A stretch of DNA of 64,000 nucleotides from Hypericum androsaemum (Eukaryota; Streptophyta; Magnoliopsida; Malpighiales; Hypericaceae): the NCBI GenBank assembly GCA_963995505.1, contig OZ023189.1:15213495-15277494 (forward strand). The letters are read 5' to 3'. The notes under the pieces were generated by a model that made no database searches, had not been told where the DNA came from, and saw only the letters and a program-made list of their open reading frames with translations. Numbering within the stretch: the stretch's first letter is position 1; every line of letters starts with the position of its first letter. Positions 48,389 to 60,300 of the stretch are shown piece by piece. A program made the translations under genes and the position numbers.

Positions 48389-49170
48389 TATTAATTGCTA
48401 CCAGTCTGGTACATGATGTGTTACACGAAACTACCATGAAGGAGGGGCTCCAGCGGGAATCGACGGCGGCGGCTTCCTTGAACAGATTTAGAAGCGAACA
48501 GATTCAAACTCTCTCCTCCACTTCAACCTCTCTCGTGAAACAATTAATTGGAAGTGAACAGATTCCAAACGCGAATTGATTCAAATATGTAAGGAATTGG
48601 AAGCTGGTTTAAATAAAATAATTCATTAATTGGAATTGGAAGCTATTTACAGAAACCATTGACAGGGTTCGACAGATACAATTAACGCCGATATCAAGAT
48701 AAGGTTCAACGGCGACGGGGAGCCGTTCGCAAGGGAGGTAGGGACGACCACGGAGACGGGAATGTTCTTTGTGTTCTTAAGATGAAGTCTGAGGATGAAC
48801 AAAGGTAAAAAATAGTCTTTTTATAATTAAAATAATAATAAAATGATTGATGACTTCAACGAGGGGCCTGAGAGTAAAATAAAACCAAATCTCTGAGAGT
48901 TTTTAATCGATCACCGGAATACAGGAGGCGAACGAAATATACCAAACACCAAGAACCTGAGCGTAATTTTCCCAAAAAATAATAAGGATAAAGTGAAAAG
49001 TTGAAGTAAAAACGTGGCAACACTAAGACCACTCGCAGCAGCGAGCGTTTGCTCGCGTAGGTGGTTATTTTACGATTTTTTTAAAAAAAACTAAAAAAAA
49101 GCAAAGGGCTAGTCGCGCGATGGAGCCTGATAGGCTCCCTGTTCGCGCGCGGCCATCTGGCCGAGTCAGT
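48389..49170. other. No gene recognised
   Basis: Contains a small GCGAGCGTTTGCTCGC hairpin at about 49040. 48800-49000 resembles Mutator-type TIR text (GTAATTTTCCCAAAA), but no partner arm is seen. Confidence 0.35.
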
Positions 49171-51612
49171 TGAATGTATCTAGCAACTCACGTGCTTCAT
49201 CGAATGGCATTCAAGAGCACTAGAAACCGAAGCCACACTCAGATAGTTAGGGAAGTGGAAGCACTTGGAGGAAATGTAGCAGCCTCGGGCTCTCCAGAGC
49301 ATATCGCTTATACATTTGATGCAATTAAATCTATGTGCCTCAGATGGTTGAACTACTTGTTGACGCTGTGCGAAACCCTGTATTCATGGATTCAGAATCG
49401 GAAGTAACATCTCTTTGTCTTTCACACTCTTTTCTTTGTTGAAGTTGTTTAAATAAGGTCCTCTGTTCTGATTATTCACTTGCTAATTTTACAGATCAAA
49501 AAGATTAAAGATGACCTTGGGCAGCTCTCCAATAATCCCTAGGGCTTGCTGCTAGAAGCAATTCGTTCTGCTGACTATGTTGGAGCCCTAGCTAATTCCA
49601 TTCCGGCACCTGAATCAGCATTAGAACAATTAAATTCTGATGTTTTGCAAGAGTTTGTTGCTGTAAGTTCAATAAGCCCTTTCAGGCGTGTTGAGTTACT
49701 TCATTTCGAGATATTATCGTCTCTATTTCTTTTGCCCATATTATCCTTGCCTCACTTTTCTTTGTATAATGCTTGGCGTGTTATTTAGGAGCATTATACA
49801 GCTCCGAGGATGGTCCTTGCAGCATCTGGGGTGGAACTGGAGGACCTTGTCGCTGTGGCCGAGCCTCTGCTCTCTGACCTTCCAGTTGTGCCAGGCCTGG
49901 CAGAGCCAGAGCCTCAATATCTTGGAGGAGACTATTGTCGACAATCTGATTCAGATGTTAGTATAACTCTATATAATCATTAACCGTGAATTACTATCTC
50001 CAAATATTTTCTGGTTATATGATCCTCTCCATTCATATCACTTGTAACCTTTTTCTTGTCATGATGCTAGATGACGCATGTTGTCCTTGCTTTTGAAGTT
50101 CCCGGAGGATGGCATAATGAGAAAGAAGCGATGATTTTGAAACTTCTCCAGGTGCTGTACATTTTAATTTATCACTGCTTCTTTCGGAAAGCTTACGTTG
50201 TGATCTTCTTGATTTTCATTTGTATTTTCCTACACTATTTACCGACAGCTTCATAAATTTTATTAGCTAAGGAATTCTTTATTGGAATTGGATGATCTTG
50301 CAGATTCTAATGGGAGGAAGTGGCTCATTATTTGCTGGAGGCCCAAGAAAGGAAATGCATTCCCGACTGTGTAAGTTGCTTGAACACTACGAGGTGTATT
50401 AATCATTCCATGGGTTTTTAGTTTTGATGCCAATTTCTAGTTGTGGGACTAATGGCATTGTCAAGAAGTTCAATGCTTTAGTCTTGATTTTTTAACACTT
50501 AAATCAATGCAGATGCACGTGTCTTGAACGAGTATCAAAAGCAGCAATCGTTTTCAGCGTTCAAGAGAATCTTCAATACTACTGAATTATTTGGCATCTA
50601 TGCCTGCACTCTGCTCATTCAATTGCTCTTCTTGTCGATGAATGTATGTGTGCCCGAGAATTCCTGAAAATGTCTCTTTCCGATTTTGATTCCTAGTGCA
50701 TGATCATTTTGCTCTTTTTCCATTTCCATAATTTTTCTCTTGGAAATAAGTTTTAGAGCTTGTTAGGGCTTCGCAATCGCCTCATTAGTTAGTAATGTTT
50801 ACCCGTAAAATGTTTGGACAGTCCTTGGGGTTTCACTTTTAGTACTTTGAGCTGAAATGCCTGTCTCTATTCAGACCCCAGACTTTGCAGCAAAAGCCGA
50901 TTTGGCATCAAATGAACTAATTGCAATTGCAACTCCCGGATAAGGTTTTTTTGATAATTCTCTGGGCACTTTTTGTTACCAAGTTTTCTGCTTTGTCGCC
51001 AAACTTCAAAGAAATCCCCCGTTATGCATCTTCTGAATTTTGTGGCTGTAGTCACAAGAGTAGAGCTTAACCGCGCCAAAGAGTTAAAAAAATCTGCACT
51101 CTTGATGAATCTTGAATTCAGGGTATCATCTATCTCTTTCTCTAGAAGTACTCTTGTGGAATGCAAATTAAAATTATACGAAAGAGCATGCACCCACATA
51201 TTGGTTCACAATAATGACACTCATGTTTACCCAAATCTTCTTTTTACTCATCCGACTCTTGGTCGTTCTTATCTTCTACTTATTCACCTGTTTGTTTTAT
51301 TTACTTGTTAAGTGCTCGTAATTTGTTCTGCAGATGAATGTGAGAGGATATTGGTAGGCAGTTCTTGATATGTAGAGAAAGGTATATCACTTTCCGTCGC
51401 TATCTGCAAGCCTTTCACGGTTATCGTAGGCTTCACTTGCATTTCAAGCTTCATTTCTGCTAATATGACCACCGACTTTCGTTGCAGGAAGCCAGTGGAA
51501 CATTTCTTGAAGATCGTGGACAACATCACACTGCGAGATATCACCGATATTGGATAGAAGCTTTGTCTCTTCAAATCTTACAATGACTTCTTACGGGGAC
51601 GGTAATTCCCAC
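49171..51612 (+). pseudogene. MPPA-like: Mitochondrial processing peptidase alpha subunit, 5'-truncated and broken
   Basis: Starts abruptly inside the protein (HVLHRMAFKSTRNRSHTQIV, EVEALGGNVAASGSPEHIAY), so presequence and first ~120 residues are missing. Exon-like blocks follow in family order: about 49497-49662 (LLLEAIRSADYVGALAN), 49789-49957 (RMVLAASGVELEDLVAV, EPLLSDLPVV), 50071-50151 (VVLAFEVPGGWHNEKEAM), 50302-50372 (ILMGGSGSLFAGGPRKEMHS), 50515-50640, 50876-50944, 51061-51122 and 51335-51610. Lesions: one-base loss after FDAIKS; TAG in NP*GLLLEA (49541-49543); stop after ATPG; frame shifts in the EDIGRQFL block and C-terminus; TAG in DITDIG*K. Alpha-MPP recognises presequences for beta-MPP. 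Introns are retained, so this is a decayed genomic copy. Confidence 0.9.
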
Positions 51613-52996
51613 ACCTGCGAGAAACTCCACTCCTTTAGTTTCAACCAAGTTCTTACAGTAATTCATTTTGCCATTGTGTTTCCTGTGGTTTGCATTGCTT
51701 AACGTCCCCAACTACGTATCGGTCTTCTCGAAGTTTTATGCTTAAACATCATGTATCATCTAATGCATGGAATGCGAGCTTCGGTTTCTTGAATAAGATG
51801 ATATCTGAAGAAACTTGTATCTAAGTTTGAATAAGATTGATGGGGTTCTTGAGTCTTGACTGAGATAATATTTTTTTTTGAGACCTCAAGAAAGAGAACC
51901 TTCAAAAACGATAATCCTGAGTCGGTTTTTAACGTCTCCGAAACCATGTACTTTTGAAGTCTAATTCCCTTTTGGGTTAGAAGCATAGAATTAATTGGAT
52001 AGTGATTTATGGGATCGAGTAAATACTTCTACTACGAGTCCCTCAACTTCTTTTTGTTAATTCTAACAAGTGAAGTTGATCCATATTTTTCGTATTCGAA
52101 ACTAATGATCCAGTCATTAGTTTCGAATCAAAATTTTTTAAAAAAATTAACCCCGGCAAGTCCGAATGTAGTAATTGAAGGATTCCCCTAAAAAAACGTA
52201 GTAATTGGAGGAGTGACAACCGCGCTCTCTCTCTCCACCCACTGGCAAATTGCATCTCGGCCGAAAAAAGCCTCGACAAAGGTAGATATCTGATTGCTTC
52301 TGGCGGACAACATAGATTCCGATTCGAGTATTACTGTGGCAGAAATCACTCCACCGCCTCTTCCTCGGTTTTGGAAGAGGTATACCCTAATGCAAACTTA
52401 TTCCGTCATTGTTACGCTTTATGTCGATGAAGAAAATACCTTGGCTGATCCAAACACATGCAGTCTCATTAAAAATAACTCTCGTGAAAATCCCACATCT
52501 CAAAATTGTTAATTTTTTCAGAATTAATTGTCATTTATCTTTACCTGAAGAACTGAGATGATTTTTTTTAACGCCGCTGGATGGTATGGTTGATCCTCCT
52601 CATACAATATCACGTCGCCTGAATGGTGTGCTAGTCGTCCTATAGATCCATACATCAGTTTTTAGGTCTGCCTTAAATTAGTGTGCTTGTCATGTCTAAG
52701 TTTGTTTGAAGGTACTCTCTAAGTGCCCTGCTACTACTGAGTCCATGGATGTGCAAGGAGCTCTCCAAGATCATCCTCTGGTTCCTAGTTGAAGATCATC
52801 TGCAGATTTATTCTGGGTTGATGACTCAAGTTGATCATCTTGAGATAAATCATTTTAATCCTAACTAGATGAATAGGAATCAGTTAGATACCAACTTGTA
52901 CTCAACTCAGCCTAGTTTAGTTTGTCATCTTTAGGCCACCAGCTTGTCCTTTCAAAGTAAGGAACTAGCCGTTGCTTTTACAACGGCTAATTAAAG
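51613..52996. other. No gene recognised; one strong hairpin
   Basis: Mixed AT-rich sequence without domains. The hairpin at 52094-52128 is listed separately. Confidence 0.4.
52094..52128. repeat. Perfect 15 bp inverted repeat with 5 nt loop
   Basis: ATTCGAAACTAATGA, loop TCCAG, then the exact reverse complement TCATTAGTTTCGAAT. Confidence 0.9.
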
Positions 52997-54010
52997 GAGT
53001 TTTTGTCCAAAATGGTGTTACAGTGAAATTTTATCTCCAAAATGGTGTTACTATTGAAAATATTCCGAAAATGGTATTTCTTTTCAAAATCGAAATTTTT
53101 TTTCGACCTGGGGTCTTCAGATCGAAAAAAATATTCGATTTGGGACCAAAATCAAAAACAAATTTCGACTTCCATGGTCGAACGAATCTTTTCGATTTGG
53201 TCCCAGATCGAAACTTTTTTTTGACTTGAGGAAAGAGAAATCCACAGATCGAAAAAAAGTTTCGACATGAGGAAAGGATGCCGCCAACAAAGGAAGGTGT
53301 GGGGCCCGATATTTTTTACGGAGTGGGGATTAAAAGCGTCTGGTGCGGGGCCTGATATTTTTTAAACCTTTGGGGATCTTGAAAAGAAAGGTGTCTCGGA
53401 GATGTAATTAATCATTAATTAAATGAAATTTAGAAAATAAGTATATTTTAACCTACATATTAAGTCTATTTGGAAAATAAAGTAATAAATAAATAAATAA
53501 AAAGTAGATTTATAGAGTGGAGAGATAAAAAATTAAGTCTATTTTTTGTATGGAAAATAAGTATATTTTAACCTACATATATATATTATTTAAAATATTT
53601 AAAAATAAAAAAATTTGGTCCGACCGGGTGAACCGACCCGGAGGACGGGAGAAATCCCGGGTCGGCCTCCGGGTCGTTTTTTAAAACCATGGAAAATATA
53701 ACATAACGTTTTAAAAAAATATCGGGCCCCACACCAGACTCTTAATCCCCACTCCGTAAAAAATATCGAGCCCCACACCAGACTCTTAATCCCCACTCCG
53801 TAAAAAATATCGAGCCCCACACCTTCCTTTGTTGGCGGCATCCTTTCCTCATGTCGAAACTTTTTTCGACCTGGGAATTTCTCTTTCCTCAAGTTGAAAA
53901 AAAGTTTTGATCTGGGACCAAATCGAAAAGATTTATTCGATCATGGAAGTCGAAATTTTTTTTCGATTTTAGTCCCAAATCGAATATTTTTTTCGACTTT
54001 AGCAATCTAC
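52997..54010. mobile_element. Internally deleted relative of the PMD Mutator-like element
   Basis: The left end (CCAAAATGGTGTTACAG, then ATCGAAAAAAATATTCGA) matches 21076-21350. 53090-53330 is inverted at about 53750-54000 (GCCGCCAACAAAGGAAGGTG and inverse). The right end lacks the terminal CCAAAATGG part. The centre is occupied by a hAT-like copy and by two tandem copies of a ~50 bp GGCCCCACACCAGACTC block. No coding sequence. Confidence 0.6.
53400..53693 (-). mobile_element. Truncated hAT-like copy nested in the element above
   Basis: The right end GGGTCGTTTTTTAAAACCATG and the AAAATAAGTATATTTTAACC body match the 19956 element in inverse orientation. 53427-53461 and 53553-53587 repeat the same AAAATAAGTATATTTTAACC stretch. 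The left terminus is missing. Confidence 0.7.
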
Positions 54011-54122
54011 TAGGAACAACTGCACCGAAAAGTTTCCCGCTGAAAAGAATTTTCTTCCTTTACAATTGAGATTAAAGGAAACAAGAGATCAAGATAATCA
54101 AGTCACGGATATATGAATAGAC

Positions 54123-54436
54123 CTTGTAAGAGCATTTCTGGTTGAAGCACCAACCACAAGATTCGCTATCGGATTGTTTCTGGTGAAATCAATTAGTGCA
54201 TTTGTGACATCAGAATCATAGAGGACTACTTGCTTGGCTTCTATCTGAAACACAGAACGGAAAAGCCAATTTCAAGATGACAACCGAATTGGCTCAATGT
54301 GAATCAATGTTGAAGAGAATGGCATTATACTTGCCCCTTTCCTTGCACAAAATCCGCAGTATGGAAGGAAGAACAGCTGCAACTCTTGGTCACTTGGTGT
54401 GTGACTCTCTCTCGATGCAGTGTCAAAATAAATCAT
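54123..54436 (-). pseudogene. USP-domain U-box/receptor-like kinase fragment
   Basis: Two exon-like blocks, 54436-54331 (SDQELQLFFLPYCGFCARKG) and 54244-54123 (IEAKQVVLYDSDVTNALIDF, NNPIANLVVGASTRNAL). They match the N-terminal universal-stress-protein domain of plant USP/U-box kinases (LFLPFRCFC.RK; DVAKAL..Y......NLV.GAS.R). The two do not join in phase, and neither the beginning of the USP domain nor the kinase or U-box is present. Confidence 0.65.
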
Positions 54437-54895
54437 CTGAATGAAGACACCAACGCAATCAAGCAAGAAACAAAATAAATACCACCACAACCATACATTC
54501 GGCTACAGCATGCATTCGAGTGCTGCGTTTTTCAGCTGTTTTTGTATCAAACAATGAGAAACCGACCTCGAGGTCTAGCTCAAGTGACAAAAGATACGTC
54601 GATATTTTGAATTGTACTTCAAATCCTGGGTTCAAACTCTGAAGACGCTTATTTATCGAGGAAAAAAATAGAATTTTGGATGCCATCAAGAGGTTTCTAA
54701 TCCAACCCCTATGGTATTCAACTTGCATGTGATCAACATTAATCCGAACCACTGTACGTGTTCAAGATAAATGGATTTGCATGTTTTTTACATTTTTTTA
54801 GGGGTGACAAGGAAAAAAACAGATTGAAATGGTATTAATTCACTCTAAATATTGTTGCAACAATAAGACTATAAAGGCAGGAGGAAGAAGTTTTT
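54437..54895. other. No gene recognised
   Basis: Flank of the kinase fragment. A minus-strand open frame at 54752-54459 shows no domain. Confidence 0.4.
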
Positions 54896-56057
54896 TTCCA
54901 AAACAGACAAAAAAATATAGATATATTTCCTAAATAGACAAAAACTTAATATATTTCTAAAATAGGCAAACATTTAATTAAAAATTAGAAAAAAATAAGG
55001 AGACGACCCTACAGTGGGTCGACTCCATTTCTTTGCCTTATAATTAAAAAATATTATAATGGAGGTGACCCAAGTGTAGGTCGCCTCCGTGACAGTTCAA
55101 AAAATTTGCTAATTAATGAGACTTTTTATTTTATAAATGTTATAAGTTAGTGTTAGACTATCCGAATGAGTTAAATTTTGATTTGATTTTGCTCAATTTT
55201 TTGAGACCTACGCGTAGAGTTCAGCAAATTATGCTAAATCAAAATAAAAAATTCGGATACCCAGGCAACAACTTGTCACTTTAACAATAAAAAAAATTGA
55301 ATAGTGGAGTCGACCTATAACTAGATCGCCTCCTTCCACCATTATTTTTTTTTCAATTTTTTTCTTTTTAAAGTTGTATAATTTTTTTTAATGTTTCCTT
55401 ACTTTTTGTCTTCTCTTATACTTCGATTGGAGAGTCACAACTTCTTACTCCAGAGTCCGATTGAGGTGATTCAAGTTTTTGTGTAAAGATGAGACATATA
55501 TCTACAACTTTATAGTTTATAACTTTTCCAAATAGGAAGTGTAACAATGTCGAAAATTCGTTTGAAGTCAAAAGTCGATCGAATTTGATCGACTAATTTA
55601 AGGTTGGCAGATACAAATTTTTACCCTGGAGCCTGATTGAGTTGATTCAAGTTGCTGTACAAAGTTGAGACGTATATCTACAACTTTATAATTTATGACT
55701 TTTCCAAATTCGAAATATAAGGATGTCGAAAATACGTTTGCAGTCAAAAATCGATCAAGTTCGATCGACTGATTTTGGTCGAGATATAAAAAAATTGAAT
55801 TTTGGTCGGTGAGTTGACCTTAGGTCGTCTCCTATATTATATAATCTAATACTAATAATTTCCGGGAGGCGACCTACACTCGGGTCGCCTCCATTATTAT
55901 ATTTTTTAATTATAAGGCAAAGAAATGGAGTCGACCCATGGTAGGGTCGTCTCCATTTTTTTATTTTTTAATTAAATTTTTGTCTATTTTGGGAATATAT
56001 TAAAATTTTACCTATTTATGAAATATATCTATATTTTTTGCCTATTTTGAAAAAAAT
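54896..56057. mobile_element. Long-TIR (~190 bp) non-autonomous Mutator-like element
   Basis: The left arm (AAATATAGATATATTTCC; GGAGACGACCCTACAGTGGG; GTGGGTCGACTCCATTTC; GGTCGCCTCC) is inverted at about 55860-56057. The interior has a ~172 bp tandem pair and no transposase. TSD not certain. Confidence 0.7.
55430..55795 (+). repeat. Two tandem ~172 bp repeats
   Basis: Shared GATTGAG(G/T)TGATTCAAG, ATATCTACAACTTTATA and GTCGAAAAT(T/A)CGTTTG blocks recur about 172 bp apart. Confidence 0.75.
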
Positions 56058-56205
56058 CCCGGAGAAAGAGTTGAGCAGCTTTTAGGTCACTACTTAGTTG
56101 TCCTTAGTAACTTCCCTTTTCCAGAAATAGTCTCTTGGGATAGTTTCTTGTACAAGACTGTTTGTTTTTGGTAAATAGGTTTCATTCAAGTGGTACCCTG
56201 TTTGC

Positions 56206-56635
56206 GGGTATGGATTGGGTACGAAATGCCACTATTCCGAATCATTTAGAATGAAGACACGCGGGAGACTTTTTTGCAAACGCGCTAAAATACAGGGACC
56301 AAAATGAAAAAATATACGCACAAACACAGGCCGGATACAAATGCCATTATCACATAACTGCGCATGCCAATATCACATAACTGTGCATGCCAGTGGGACC
56401 TTTTTGCAAAAATGCTAAAATATGGAGGACCAAAATGAAAAAAACTATACGTGCCATTATCATCAACACGGACTTGCCGTTTTCACAAAAACAAATGACA
56501 TCATCACATAACTACACTTGCCATTATCACATAACTGCGCTTGCCATTATCACATACCTGCGCTTGCCGCTACGGTCCCCCTTCATTCCAAATCGTTCAG
56601 AATTAATTCTTTCACTCCGTACCCAATCCAAACCC
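56206..56635. mobile_element. MITE-sized element with perfect 10 bp TSD
   Basis: Ends GGGTATGGATTGGGTACG and the inverse CGTACCCAATCCAAACCC. TSD CCCTGTTTGC at 56196-56205 and 56636-56645. The interior repeats CATTATCACATAACTGCGC(A/T)TGCC several times. A second copy is at about 62105. The TSD length fits Mutator-type elements. Confidence 0.8.
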
Positions 56636-56645
56636 CCCTGTTTGC

Positions 56646-57318
56646 TGGACCAACTAATCGAGGTATGTAAGAATTATTTTTCATGTGAGAAGTATTTTAC
56701 CGCCAAATTCATTAAAAAATACTTTCTTGAAAGCTAACACATTATAAAAAAGTTGATAAAAATAATGTACAAATATCACCTACACAAAGGAAAATATTTA
56801 TTTTCTTAAAAAAATCAATTCCGCTGAGAAGTCGTTCCCAATTTTGGGAAAACAAATAAATAATACATTTTTTGGATCAACAAAGATCCAAAGAGGTGCT
56901 TCTTATTCTTTAGTTAATCTAAAATGCTAATAGGTATACGACGTATGGTTTCAAGGAAACGCAAGTCTTCAGATTCTCCTGAGGGTGGTTGGTTGGCCAA
57001 CAAGCAAACATTAGGTAGAACAGTCGGGAGTTGAACTAACACGAGCAGAAATTTCGCAAACTCAAATATCAATGCATCAAAAGAAGCTGCTGCTGTTACA
57101 GCTCAAGCTATCAACAACGTATTATGCCATTTGTGCCCGACCAACAATCCTTAGCGACAGCTTAAAAGCTTATTTTTCGAGCAGTAATCGTGTATGGCAA
57201 AAAATTGAGTACATGTAGCAGCAGATGGCATTTCGAAGATTTATGATCGGGAAGCAGAGCATTAGAACCTCTTCAATTGGCCCAAGCTAATTCTATAAAT
57301 AAACATAAGCAGGGGAAC
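56646..57318. other. 3' flank of the beta-MPP gene; no other gene
   Basis: AT-rich; no coding or repeat structure recognised. Confidence 0.45.
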
Positions 57319-60300
57319 CTAGATGCGGTCCGTGTAGGTTCTGCGTCTGAACCAATTGTAATCTGGCAAGTCTTGGTTGGGGCCCATGGTAACAATTGCG
57401 GGATCCTGCAGGAGATGGAAGGAAAAACCAACAATTTCATCATGCCAGGTTCTAATAACATTCTCCAAGGGTTGGAGCCGTATAGCAGCCAACATAAGTC
57501 AAGAGGAGCAACCTAATCTTATCCTAATCTTATCATAGACACGATCACTCCACTCTCCAAAAAACGTGGGGGTTTGCCTCCTACAGTTTGAATTGGATTT
57601 TGGCCGTTGCCAGTTTTTTAGGAACAAAAGAAGTTGAGAACTCTCGAAGGATTAATCAATGAGGCCCAAGATTACAGAACATGGATACCTAACAGAAGCA
57701 GATTCTACATACCAGAGAGAGAAAGAGACAAACTAATAACCATGACTCCTAGCTACCCGCCAAATTGATAATAAACCAACTTTTTTAGGTCAAGACAAAA
57801 GAATGATCACAAGTTAGCTTTGTAGGAGAACTTCACACCACATTTTCTACTTCAATTAGTACAGTAGTAAGATTTTTGCAGTCTGAAGTCCTACCTTGTC
57901 ATAAATGAAGCGAGTGGCAACACGTTTGACAGTGCTACCATCAACAGCATCAATTCTGGCAAACAGTTCAGCAAATGGGATTCTTCGACCATAAGTCAAC
58001 AACTGCAGGCAAGCAAAAGGTCGGTACAAAAAACTTGCAAGGAAAAAAAAACTGAATTTCACAAAACTTACGATAAGTGACAAACAGAGAAGCAATATGC
58101 ACAAAGAACAAAGGCTTTTGCATAGAGTTTCGGAAATCTTTTTCGTGTAAGAGACTTTGAAATATACCTTTCAAGAGGAAAGGTCTTTCTCATTAAAAAA
58201 ACCCACTTAAAAATAAATAATGCAACGTGCGAGCTATGTTGTCAATAGCAGATAGCGCTGCGTAGCGGCGACCCCCTAAAATCCTATAGCGGTATAGCGG
58301 ATAGCGACCGCTATTGCAACGACTGAAAATGTAAACATAAATATTCAAAATTAAAGAGAACACTACACTTAATAATGATAATCAACTTTGTCAAAATTAA
58401 AGAGACCGTCATACTTAATAATTATAATTCAAAAATAATTGATGATTCAAAATAACATCCCATCAAAATGCTAATCAAGTTCCAAGTGATTCAAAATAAT
58501 ATCTCAAGAACCACCATTCTTCAAAAACAAGACTGGTTCTATGGAAGCCAAACAGTGATTCTGTTTAAAAAAGATATTTGTCACCTGGAAGCCAATATCT
58601 TCAGCAATGGAGCTAGTTCCATCAATGTGCATCAACAAAGATGATTTCAACTGCAAAGAGAGGAGGAAACAGTTAAAAATATCTCACATGACTATGAGAA
58701 GATAACTAGTTCATTGAAAAGTTATCATATTCCATTCAGATTTCTGTGACAAAGACAGCCAAAGGAGGATCAGTTTAATGCATGTTTAATCAGATTCTAG
58801 ACTAGTGTAGTGTCCCCTTGGAAATGTCAACGAAAGTACCTGATTTCGAGCACGTGTAACATGAACTTCAGAGACTTCGTACAGCAGGTTAGATATTACT
58901 CCCATAATTTTCCGTGTCAAATTGGGAAAATAATTAGCCTGAGATTAAAATATAAAAAAAGCAAACACATTGAACTCAAAATAAATTTTGATTATAAAGC
59001 TAAGAGACTAAACATCATTCAAGTCCTTTAGCAAGTACTACTATGCAATTTGCTATATGTGTGTCAAATCTCAATGTCAACAATCCTATAACTGCTGTGG
59101 GACCTGAGACCAACAAGACAACCCTACTTCTACTTGAAACGGAATGATCCACCAGGCCAGTTACATTTTTAGAATAATTGACAAAGATCAAGAGAATCAC
59201 ACGACTGAGTACGTGGAGAAGTCACTTCCCAAAATATAACAAATACCTTCATCTTCCTTTTACACGAAAATGGACGCCATATAAAATATATTATGCATGG
59301 TATATTAACAGAAGGGAATAGAAATTTTTTATTGCATTTGATGTGACAGGAGGTAAAAAGTTGTCTGACTACCAACTGATACAAAGACAAATTTGAGTTA
59401 CATTGAGCACCGTTCAAGTCCATACAACTGGAAAATGAGAAGAAAGACCTCACCTTCGCAACCGCATGAACACCAAAGAGACCAGTGTCTTTGTAGCTAG
59501 TGTTGAAAGCCATCATGCTTTCTGCTATTCTATTAATGCCAAATATTTGTGCCATCTCAGAGCTGTTTAAAATTTCAAAATAGGCAACTCCTCAAGTTAA
59601 TGGTCGAAAAACAATTTGACAACATCAGAACTGTTAACACAAAGTAACCAACATAAGAAAGCACCGATAAGCACATGACCTTGTTTTGAACGAACTAGAT
59701 TATTTAATGGTTTCACAGAAATTCAAAAACTCAATGCTCCTTTTTATCCACTCAAACATTGACGCCGGTAAAACTGGTCAACTGGATCAGACCATAAAAC
59801 TGGATATTCGAAAGCAATTTCAACAAGTGAGAATTTTTTGCAAGAAAAATCGAGCAGAGAGTTGGGAACCGAAATTGACAAAAAAATGGGTTTAAAAAAT
59901 GCAAGCAATAGAGCATAATATAATGGGTTTGCAATAATTGATAACCCAATGTATGTAGAAAGATTACATTGTCAAAAAAGATTGTCAAACAAATAGAATG
60001 AGAAATACAAAAGGAAGGAGGAGCCTACGGTGAGCCAAAAAGGTGACCACCATGTGTCTGGCTCAAAGTAAACTGGAAACCAACGGAAGGAGAAAAGAAA
60101 CAATTGAAAAAAAAATTCAAAAGCAGAAAGAAAAATATAAGGAAGAAGGAGCCTGAGCTAAGGCAAATAGGCGACAATGTGTCTGGCCCAAACTATCCAA
60201 TTATTGTTACATTTCAAATTTCATGGACCAGCAATCAGCAGAATGAAGTTTACCCCATGAAGTTTACATCTCCGACACTTTTGTTCCACGACCCCAGCAT

